Origin: Oreohelix idahoensis
Taxonomy: Eukaryota; Mollusca; Gastropoda; Stylommatophora; Oreohelicidae
Direction of reading: 5' to 3'
DNA: 64,000 nt
NCBI GenBank assembly: GCA_024509875.1
Contig: JAMPIV010017768.1
Coordinates: 124,001 to 188,000 of the forward strand
Made by a program: the position numbers and the translations under genes. Positions 56,640-64,000 of this stretch are shown here, piece by piece; within the stretch, counting starts at the first letter, position 1, and the number at the start of each line of letters is the position of its first letter. Under the pieces are notes generated by a model, which ran no database searches, was not told the DNA's origin, and saw only the letters and a program-made list of their open reading frames with translations.

Positions 56640-57330
56640 ACCCTTTAGCTCCCCAAGGAGCATAGGCCTTCAACAAACACATGCCAAGTCTTCCTGTCCT
56701 GTGCCATCCGCTCAAGTTCTTTCCATGTTTTCCTCATCATTTTCACCTCTGTTTCCAGTTCTCTTCTCCATGTGTTTTTGGTCTACCTCTCCCTCTCTTT
56801 CCCTGTGGATTCCAGAACAAGGACTGCCTTGTAATGCTATCAACAGGTTTCCTCAGTGTGTGTCCTATCCATTGCCAGCGTCTTCTTCTCAACTCTTGTT
56901 CCACTGGCACTTGTCTGGTTCTTGTCATCAATTCCACATTTGTGACTTTGTCATACCATTTCAGTCCTTCTATTCTACGCAAGCACCCATTTATAAAAGT
57001 CTGTAGCTTTTTGGTTGTTGTTTTTGTTGTTCTCCATGTCTCAGAGCCATACAATAGGACTGACTTCACATTTGAGTTGAAGATTCTTATTTTCGTGTTG
57101 GACTTGATTTCTCTTGATCTCCATATATTTCCCAATGCACTGAAAGCTCCTCTTGCTTTTTGTATTCTTATTTTGATATCACTGTCTGTCCCTCCAACTT
57201 TGTCTATATTACTTCCAAGATATGTGTACGATTCTACATCTTTTAGTGGTGTTTCTTCAAGTTTAACCTTGTTATCATTTCTTGCATTTATTCTCATAAT
57301 CTTTGTCTTCATTGAACAAACACCAGAATA
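56640..57330 (-). pseudogene. RTE-type LINE (family 2) C-terminal region
   Basis: The minus-strand frame (56743-57312) encodes MKTKIMRINARNDNKVKLEE, SYTYLGSNIDKVGGTDSDIK, FSALGNIWRSREIKSNTKIR, SVLLYGSETWRTTKTTTKKL, CLRRIEGLKWYDKVTNVELM and RRRRWQWIGHTLRKPVDSIT, the thumb-to-C-terminus blocks of a BovB/RTE-like protein. A frameshift near 56805 ends the frame at HGEENWKQR, after which the GEENWKQ.. shadow continues to the 3' end at about 56640. It lacks the YADD box. Confidence 0.9.
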
Positions 57331-57344
57331 ATTCCTTCTTCTGC

Positions 57345-57510
57345 AAACTAGGAGGTCATCTGTAATGTTTTGGTTTGGTTTTGGTTTTTAAGGACCATCT
57401 TCATTGCACACAGACAACTCCATCCGTGCTCCAATCTCTTTCCTTAGATACACAAGGAGAATCTCAGCACAGTGCACAAACTCTGTAACACCGTCGAGGA
57501 TCCCACTTTA
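57345..57510 (-). repeat. SINE-like family C/E, E part
   Basis: TTTTGGTTTTTAAGGACCAT, CACACAGACAACTCCATCCG, and CAGTGCACAAACTCTGTAAC match other E copies. Confidence 0.75.
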
Positions 57511-57619
57511 ATGTCTGCATATGCAGTAGACTTTGGTCATTTGATTATGGTGAACACAGCCTCCCATATCACATTTGTGACCACTCACCTATGTCCATGT
57601 CAGCTGTAATGTAAATCAG

Positions 57620-57795
57620 TTCTGGTCATGGTGTTGGGGTCTCTTCTGAGGATATGGCCAATCCAAGTTCAGCTTCTGTCCTCTGTGATAGAAGCTGGAT
57701 TTGGGTAGGCCGGCGTGATGCTTACTATATCACCCCTAGTGTGCCAGTCGTTAAAAAAAAATATGGGCCTAACACCATATTCCCAATATGCTGTC
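57620..57795. repeat. RTE family 1 scrap joined to SINE A 3' part
   Basis: 57620-57695 (GGTGTTGGGGTCTCTTCTGA, GATATGGCCAATCCA) is RTE family 1 in minus sense. 57703-57795 (GCCGGCGTGATGCTTACTAT, GGCCTAACACCATATTCCCA) is the plus-sense body of SINE A. Confidence 0.7.
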
Positions 57796-57799
57796 GCGA

Positions 57800-58505
57800 G
57801 AGGTTTGGATGTTATTAAAATAAAGACTTTCCTGGACACAAAGGTGTATCAGATGATACCAGGATAGTGCCAGATAAGAGACTGGTCTTATAAGAAATAC
57901 CCCCTTCTCTGAAAAGAGCAAGGGTGTATCAACATCAATAGTGGGGTCAAGCTATGTAAACCTTCAAGTATGATGATAGTGTGGGGTACTGAAGATCTAT
58001 CTGCTACCTCTCTAGATCCCACATTGATTAATGAATATACTTTTGTTTTACTGGCTAATTATCTAGGGGAAATTTAATTAATCATATGTAATAAATCTCA
58101 ATACAGAACATTAACTTAATAAGAAGTATTAAGCAAGACTGACTGAAATTATTTACAATTTATTTGTCCTCTACCGATTTATTTGTTCGGTCAGGAATTC
58201 TAAAAGAAATCAAATGGTATTTACAACATTAAATAAATAAGATGGAATGTACTTTTCCATAAGGAATAATATGGTAAAGGTAATTAGATAATGTCAATTA
58301 CTTTCTTTACTAATCTAAAATCACTGTCCCTGGACTGTAGAATTCACTTTATGGAACAACTGTCCTTTATATATCATCATGAAATGTTTGTTTTTGTTTT
58401 TATTATGTGTGGGTTTTATAACTTTATTTGTGGCTGGATTTACTGTACAGTGGAACTAGATTCCACCTATCTTATTAGATGATGATCTGCATCCATCAGG
58501 CCGGG
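57800..58505. other. Non-coding, no gene recognised
   Basis: AT-rich, no recognised repeat. Confidence 0.4.
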
Positions 58506-58626
58506 CTACACAAACTGCAACTCCAGGCTGGGAATCATGGTATGGCTCCAGATATATAAGGAGCTGTAGACACCAACAGACTTCCTCTCAGTGGATGTTT
58601 CGTACTTTGTAATATCGAGACAGAAC
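58506..58626 (-). CDS. Possible exon, Ig-like/FREP-like gene or unknown
   Basis: A strong acceptor on the minus strand (ATCTTTCATTCCAG, AG at 58628-58627) is followed by a frame reading FCLDITKYETSTERKSVGVY then SSLYIWSHTMIPSLELQFV and a TAG. The strand-like pattern (L-I-K...V-V-S-L-YI-THTM) resembles the part of the exon at 40054-40458 that follows its first residues, so it might be a related Ig half-domain of the same gene. I see no good donor; a GTGTAG just before the stop is the only candidate. Treat as tentative. Confidence 0.33.
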
Positions 58627-59690
58627 CTGGAATGAAAGATAACCGCATTCCATGTAGGCTCCAGCACCACTCTACACACACACACAACATCACACACACA
58701 CAACATCACATATAAATATTTCTCAGAAATTGTGCTAACAGTTTGCACAGGACATATAACTTCATTTCTCTTACAGCCAGTTCCATGTGATTATTCATTT
58801 CCTGCAAACATCATATGATAGATTCCTTGATTGGCTTCCATACAATGCTTTGGTTAAGTACACAATAGCAAGTGACAACTTGATTACATCATGTTAACAA
58901 TTCCTGTACTCCTATCTTAGGTTCGTTAACAGTGTGCAATTCCAGGATGAAATACTCATTCATAAACCCTATTAAAACTTACAGTCGTAATTTTTGCCCT
59001 ACTTACAAATATTATACACATTTTCTAACGCTGGCTTTCGTTTCCAAATCACACAGGTATGGCAGCACACTAGTCCTGTAGTTTCACTTTCTACACATCA
59101 CCGAACACATAAGCGGGTATACACAGGCAAATAATCAACAATATATACAAATACATATATATCTTTCTTACCATCAGGCAATAATACACAGGCTGAATAC
59201 AGGCTTTCAATGGGAATCTTAAGTCTGCTCTAGATCACAGTGGCAAAAGACCCTGCAGTAACAGTTTACACTCGATTCATGCAGCTCAGTATTTAAATTT
59301 TGTGGTGGACTTCCCTAAGTCCCAGTTCTATATATAGCGCCGTGTCCGCCCAGTCGGAAGCATGGTCCAAATGTGTGTTTAAGAATCAAAACCTAAACGT
59401 TTTTTCAGCTTGCCCGTATAATGTGACTAAGTTTAAATATTCTATATCTAACTTATTACTGGGCCGTTTTTAATTATTTAAAGTGATATTTAAACTGCTA
59501 ATTTATCTCTATCTTTCTATATCTTTGTTGTTTAGTTATTACATGGCCTTTAAATCTATGCAGTCTTTAATTAGCTAAATTGGGAGCTACCCTGAAGGAG
59601 ACATATCACTAAAACCAATGTTTCTCTTTAAATAAATTACTATTATGAGGCCGTCTTTACACCTACTTATTAAGTAATTTCCCAGGAGCC
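58627..59690. other. Non-coding, no gene recognised
   Basis: A short (CA)n cluster at 58675-58705 lies beside the possible exon; otherwise nothing recognised. Confidence 0.4.
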
Positions 59691-59692
59691 GC

Positions 59693-59960
59693 GCTGGTGT
59701 AATGGCTACAACGTTGTACTGGCGACCAGGTTTTCAAGGTTCAAGCCCGGGCGTCAGCGTTTGAAGGAATGTTTACGACCGGGAATTTGACTGAATAACC
59801 TGAACGGCTCCTGCACATAAACCCTCTGTGGATGGGAAGGGGCGAAGCTCCTGACCGGGTTGGAAGGAAAGTCCACTGACCCCCCAGCCTCGCAATGACA
59901 TGTCATTGGGCCAAAAGGGCTGAAAAGCTCGAGTGCCGCTGGTTAGAGAAGAAAAAAAAA
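59693..59960 (+). repeat. tRNA-derived SINE, family B
   Basis: Head GGAGCCGCGCTGGTGTAATG, B box GGTTCAAGCCC, body with GAACGGCTCCTGCACATAAA and GGTTGGAAGGAAAGTCCACT, ending AGAGAAG then an A run. Confidence 0.85.
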
Positions 59961-60189
59961 AAGTAATTTCCCAGATGTTATAATAGTTATTTATTTCCCT
60001 GTATATATCGTTATTCTTTAAGCAATAAAATAACTCCTGCCTAGGAAATACACAGAATAGGCCCTTTCTGTCAAACATAAAAAGGTTTCTTTATACATAC
60101 TAGAAAAGGAGCGTCCTGATTGGCTATTCCATCGGTCCATTATCCTATAGTGAGCGCGTTAAATGTAACCGTGTTGTTAGACAGATTCA

Positions 60190-60350
60190 AAATACGACAT
60201 ATGCCACAATGGGCATGTAACAGGATCCTTTTTACCATCTGTGCATATCATCTTGATTGCTTTGAGTAAGCAGTTCTTGGTTGATGATGGTATTCGGCCA
60301 AAAAATTAGGAGACTTGTCCTTAGCCAGGTTGTGTGGAAAGACAACAGTT
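60190..60350 (-). repeat. SINE A and RTE family 1 scraps
   Basis: 60195-60235 (GGGCATGTAACAGGATCCTT) is a SINE A tail; 60240-60350 (GAGTAAGCAGTTCTTGGTTG, GGTATTCGGCCAAAAAATTA) is RTE family 1 in minus sense. Confidence 0.65.
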
Positions 60351-60671
60351 AAATGCTGTATATTGCATATACAGAAAATATGAACATATTTTTCACTGTC
60401 GATTTGTCATGTATTCTTTTAACTCCTATCAGAGCAATAAACTGTCAACCCATATTTGGACCTGTGTTATGTGAGGTAACCCCTTAAAGTTCCAGATCTT
60501 TCCCACTTCTGTTCACTCCCTGTTTATGATTTATCTCATGTTTCTAAGGCACACTGATAGTACATTTCCCGTACCATATGTGATGTGGATGACATTGTGG
60601 TGTATGTCTTAAATGGTGGGTGAATGAAAATAGGTAATGTGTCTTGCAAGAGCTAAAGAAAATTGCCTAAA

Positions 60672-60702
60672 TTACTGTCAAGGCCTTCATCAGGGACAAA
60701 GA
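60672..60702 (-). ncRNA. Hammerhead-like motif of Penelope type, strongly decayed
   Basis: Minus strand: CCCTGATGAAGGCCTTGACA then GTAATTTAGG. The CUGAUGA box remains but stem II no longer pairs well and the GAAAC and GUH parts are lost. Confidence 0.3.
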
Positions 60703-60899
60703 AAAACAGAAGAGAAAAGAAAGCGAGAACTAAGATAAATACATAAAAAATAAATAAAAATGATACAACCTGTAAATGGATATGTTGCTCTTGTGAATTC
60801 CAGTATGAGCTAGAGATTTATCAGCACCTGACGAATCAAATATTTCACAGTGGGAAAATTGACTCTTGGAATTCAGTATGATAAATGATTCACGTAGAT

Positions 60900-61450
60900 C
60901 AGGGGTTCTTAACCTTATTTGTGCTATGGACCCCTATGATTGTCTGATGAAGGCTACGAACCCCTTTGATTGTCTGACAAAGGATACGGATGCCTTTAAT
61001 TGTCCGTTGAAGCCCGTGGACCCCTATGATTGTCAGGTGAAGCATGCAGACCCCGTTGATTGTGCAGTAACGGCTATGGACCCCTTTGATTGTCCGGTGA
61101 ATCCTACAGACTCCTTTGATTGTCCAGTGAAGGCTATGGACCCTTTCTTAGGAAAAAAAAAAAGAAATGCTTTTAGAAGCATGATTAAAATTTGTGCATA
61201 CAAATAATATATTTTATTACAAAGAAAAATTGTAAAAGCTTACATGTAGTCATACTGATACAAAAACAATATGTAAAAAGAATACATTTCTTAAAATGCT
61301 AAAAATCTATGATAATTTTCAGAGTAAAAACTTTGGTGAAAATAAAATTCAAAGTTTTTAGGTTATGTACATCCGACTCCCTAGACTCCATTCATGGACA
61401 ACACCACACCCCATGGTGCCAGTGGGCCGCAGGTTAAGAAACCATCTAGG
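60900..61450. mobile_element. Possible hAT-type MITE with inner minisatellite
   Basis: CAGGGGTTCTTAACCTTATT on the left and CCGCAGGTTAAGAAACCATC on the right form an imperfect inverted repeat typical of hAT MITE ends. I see no clean 8-bp duplication. Confidence 0.5.
60924..61145. repeat. 30-bp imperfect minisatellite, about 7 units
   Basis: Unit TATGGACCCCTTTGATTGTC then CGGTGAAGGC, diverged between copies. It gives a fortuitous ten-residue peptide repeat that I do not consider a gene. It lies in the intron left of the DIS3L2-type exon. Confidence 0.9.
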
Positions 61451-61510
61451 TGAACGAATTAGCATTTAGGTGTTGGATACTTCATTGGTGTATTCTTAAT
61501 TTGATTACAG

Positions 61511-61623
61511 GCAAGTATGAAGTTGGTGTACATATTGCTGATGTGAGCTTCTTTGTTGAGGAGGACACTGAGCTGGACTTGGTTGCCTCCAGGCGTGCAA
61601 CAAGTGTGTATTTAGTCCAAAAG
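61511..61623 (+). CDS. DIS3L2: DIS3L2-type exoribonuclease, RNB-domain exon
   Basis: A 113-nt exon with acceptor TTGATTACAG (AG at 61509-61510) and donor AAG followed by GTAAGG at 61624. It starts in phase 1 and ends in phase 0. It encodes [20 protein letters not shown] then [17 protein letters not shown]. The VGVHIADVS block and [10 protein letters not shown] are hallmarks of the RNB catalytic domain of DIS3-family 3'-5' exoribonucleases. [10 protein letters not shown] fits DIS3L2 better than DIS3 (GTTVYL) or DIS3L (ATTYYL). DIS3L2 is a cytoplasmic enzyme that degrades uridylated RNAs without the exosome. The neighbouring exons with the catalytic Asp cluster lie outside the window or were not found. 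The exon is intact. Confidence 0.88.
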
Positions 61624-61709
61624 GTAAGGTTTTATTGGGGGGGTTGAACATGAAAGATGAGAACGCTGTGCTGTTGTTTGTATGTTTTTGAAGGTAGGAT
61701 GTAGGTTTT

Positions 61710-61895
61710 AGTCCTGTGTATTCCTGGGGCATGTCATAAGAGGCAGCTAACATCAGGTTGTGCTTTGGAGCTGGCAGCGTCATTATGTAAAACAGATTGC
61801 TGCAGCAACCACCACAAGCTTTGGTGTGGGCTTCCTTGCATAGGGACCAGCTGCCGGGGTGGCTGCATGTTTTGTAAGGAGCAAAATGGGAAATA
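61710..61895 (+). repeat. Repeat family F copy
   Basis: GGGGCATGTCATAAGAGGCA, CATTATGTAAAACAGATTGC and GTAAGGAGCAAAATGGGAAA match other F copies. It lies in the DIS3L2-type intron. Confidence 0.65.
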
Positions 61896-61994
61896 ATATA
61901 GATATTGAGTGTTTCATCTGGAATTTAGTTAAAGATGAGGAGTATAAACATCATCATCTTTGTCACAAGATAACCGTATGTGTATTATTGATCT

Positions 61995-63135
61995 GAGCTG
62001 AGTGAAAAGGCCCTTGAGTACAAGAGTGAGATCCATCTTTGTTTCATAGATCTGGAAAAGGCATTTGACAGGGTCCCCTGGAGCAAAATTTGGGACTGTT
62101 TGGCAAGGAAGAACATTCCAGCACCTCTGATTCATGCTATACAGAGCTTCTACAAGTCTTGCAGAAATTATGTGAGGACAGCAAACCATAAGTCAGAAGA
62201 GTTCAGGACCACCACTGGTGTAAGACAAGGTGATATCCTGTCACCTTATCTTTTCATACTCCTCATGGACGATGTTATCAAGTCATGTAAGGAGAGAACA
62301 AGGAAGTATTCAGTGGGGTACTGGAAGATGAGACAGGTATGTATTTCAGAGCTGGCATTTGCTGATGATGTTGCCCTGATTGCTAAATCAGAGGCACATC
62401 TCCAATCCAACCTGCAAGTCTGGAAGGAAGAGCTGGAGAAGAGAGGGATGGTCATAAGCAGCTCTAAAACAAAATCCATGGTGATATCACGAGAAGAAAG
62501 AAGACATCAGATTAAGCTGGGAGAACAGGTCCTGGAGCAGGTCGACCACTTTAAATATCTCGGAGCTATTATAGACCGAAAGGGAGGCATCAAAGAAGAG
62601 TTGGCCACTCGAAAAGCAGCAGCTGGGAGACTTTTTCAGGTCATAAATCGAGGATTCCTCAGCAAGTTAGAGGTTGGTAAGAAAACGAAGATGGCTGTAT
62701 ACCGCTCCACCTATGTCCCAGTATTGACATATGGATGCGAGTCATGGGCAATGACTACAACCCACAAAAGCCAGATCCAAACCTCAGAAATGAAGTATCT
62801 GAGGAAGGTGGTTGAAGTAACAAGAAGAGTCATGGTCCGCAACCAGACGATACGTCAAGGCCTAAAATCCCACCCCCTGCAGACCCAAGTAGAACAGTCC
62901 CAACTAAGATGTCTGCAGAATGGGAGAAGATCGGCTACCACGACAAGCATGGGAAACAAAGAGCCAGGGATCCAGACCCCCAGAGTCCGCTGGGAGGACA
63001 ACATTAGACAATCTTTGAAGGACTGAGGACTAGAATGGAACCAGGCCAGGAGGAAGACAGCCGATAGGATAGTCTGGCGCTCTCTCTTCCAAACCTCTAC
63101 ACCTCACGGTAGAAGGGGAACGACTAAGTAAGTAA
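61995..63135 (+). mobile_element. LINE (family 4), 5'-truncated copy in the DIS3L2-type intron
   Basis: Flanked by a 13-bp target duplication GTATTATTGATCT (61982-61994 and 63136-63148). It ends in a (TAAG)n tail, as does the copy at 50132-50571. Sense orientation relative to the DIS3L2-type exon. Confidence 0.94.
62040..63118 (+). pseudogene. LINE family 4 reverse transcriptase, from motif A onward
   Basis: Reading from 62040, the frame has IDLEKAFDRVPW with the first catalytic Asp, interrupted at the window ORF start but continuing as TTTGVRQGDILSPYLFILLM and SELAFADDVALIAKS with the second catalytic pair (FADD). The thumb follows (HFKYLGAIIDRKGGIKEELA) and YGCESWAMTT, KYLRKVVEVTRRVMVRNQTI. 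Compared with 50132-50571, a deletion-frameshift near 62915 garbles LRWFGHVCRMGEDRL, and a TGA at 63024-63026 ends the frame before GLEWNQARRKTADR. Truncated and broken, so not active. Confidence 0.9.
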
Positions 63136-63148
63136 GTATTATTGATCT

Positions 63149-63690
63149 ATGTATAGTGACCAACACCAATATCTATGCATCATTCACCATGATCTATATA
63201 TAGTGACCAACACCAATATCTATGCATCATGCCCCATGATCAATATATAGTGACCAATGCCAATATCTATGCATCACTCACCATGATCTGTATATAGTGA
63301 CCAAGATCAAAATCTCTGCATCATTCACCATGATGTATATATAGTGACCAGTATCTATGGATCATTCAACATGATCTATATATAGTGACCAACACTAATA
63401 TCTATGCATCATTCACCATGATCTATATATATATATATAGTGACCAACACCAATATCTATGCATCACTCACCATGATCTATATATAGTGACCAACACCAA
63501 TATCTCTGCATCATTCACCATGATCTGTATGTAGTGACTAATATCTATACATCATTCACCATGATCTATATATAGTGATCAGCACCAGTATCTATACATC
63601 ATTCACCATGATCTTCATATACTGGACAGCACCAATATCTATACGTCATTCACCATGAACTACATAAATAGTGACCAACACCATCAGCTA
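63149..63690. repeat. About 46-bp minisatellite, roughly 12 units
   Basis: Unit CATGATCTATATATAGTGAC then CAACACCAATATCTATGCAT and CATTCAC, with length variants missing CAACACC. It begins at the right-hand target duplication of the LINE, whose ATTGATCTAT matches the unit's own ATGATCTAT. Confidence 0.95.
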
Positions 63691-63769
63691 CATAATGCTC
63701 ACCACTGTTTTCATGTGTTCTTCATGGAACCATCCCATCTTTAGCACACCATGGTCACACCTCCTCTCT

Positions 63770-63812
63770 CTCCCCCCCCCCCCCCCCCTCCCCCCCCCCC
63801 CCCCCCCCCCCC
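63770..63812. repeat. C homopolymer
   Basis: About 42 C with one T. Length may be unreliable. Confidence 0.9.
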
Positions 63813-63879
63813 CACTGTCATCTATATTTGGTAACTAAAACTATCACCTTCATATTCATTCTTTTCTTCTTTTGCTGCT

Positions 63880-64000
63880 TAAGAAGCATGGAACCACCAC
63901 TGTAGTTGGTCCCCTTGTAGAAAGACTGTATCCAGACATTCATGTGCTCATGAAATGGTGGTTTCTGTAGCAGTTAGTTTTATATAATGAGGTTGTCAGT
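63880..64000 (-). repeat. Repeat family F, reverse fragment
   Basis: AAGAAGCATGGAACCACCAC, GGTGGTTTCTGTAGCAGTTA and TATAATGAGGTTGTCAG are the reverse complement of the family F middle. A similar reverse pair of scraps occurs near 40610-40680 and 40905-40990. Confidence 0.55.

Noticed and set aside
60866..61207. Ten-residue peptide repeat MDPFDCPVKA
   Set aside because: Produced by a 30-bp degenerate minisatellite inside a probable MITE; no splice signals.

Overview
The window looks like repeat-rich, gene-poor nuclear DNA from an invertebrate animal, most likely a mollusc (probably a gastropod). The evidence is: spliced exons with GT-AG boundaries, tRNA-derived SINEs, many RTE, Jockey-like and Penelope-like retroelements, Tc1/mariner, pogo and hAT DNA transposons, and long (TA)n tracts. 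Two minus-strand exons that join in phase encode an Ig-like domain with the style of gastropod FREP/CREP immune lectins. The species call is an inference. There are no bacterial operons, CRISPR arrays or intact rRNA/tRNA genes.

Host coding sequence is sparse. A 58-residue terminal exon with an acidic-dileucine-like motif occurs twice (422-598 and 34090-34266) inside a 2.1 kb duplicated segment. A rhodopsin-type GPCR exon lies on the minus strand (17309-17993). Ig-like exons lie on the minus strand (45345-45430 and 40054-40458), with a possible further exon at 58506-58626. One RNB-domain exon of a DIS3L2-type 3'-5' exoribonuclease lies on the plus strand (61511-61623). Everything else I can recognise is mobile or tandem DNA lying between or inside these genes.

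Layout. 1-2.1 kb: duplicated segment, copy 1. 2.1-5.0 kb: mariner fragment and a pogo/Tigger-like element. 7.2-8.2 kb: internally deleted Tc1 element inside a (TA)n tract. 8.3-11.4 kb: possible solo LTR, RTE copy, Jockey-like remnant, hAT MITE. 12.9-14.3 kb: two 0.67 kb direct repeats. 15.8-24.8 kb: SINEs, GPCR exon, a 60-bp minisatellite grown from a SINE edge. 27-33 kb: SINE, Penelope-like element fused to a Jockey-like RNase H region, then an RTE copy nested in a hAT-like element. 33.7-35.8 kb: duplicated segment, copy 2. 35.8-38.4 kb: LINE remnants and a (TA)n palindrome. 39.1-40.5 kb: 32-bp minisatellite abutting the Ig exon. 41.7-44.7 kb: two mariner elements in (TA)n. 46.7-48.1 kb: an IS630-Tc1-mariner element with a partial transposase. 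49.9-51.8 kb: a 65-bp inverted repeat enclosing two LINE insertions. 52.7-63.1 kb: mostly LINE and SINE fragments around the DIS3L2-type exon, then a 46-bp minisatellite.

Many insertions keep clear target-site duplications, and three RTE copies are nearly identical, which suggests recent retrotransposition. The most interesting signals are: the minisatellite whose units each carry a 5' splice-site-like motif next to the Ig exon, hammerhead-ribozyme-like motifs linked to Penelope DNA, (TA)n tracts that form the centres of larger palindromes, a twin-primed RTE copy, and the duplicated, protein-conserving terminal exon.
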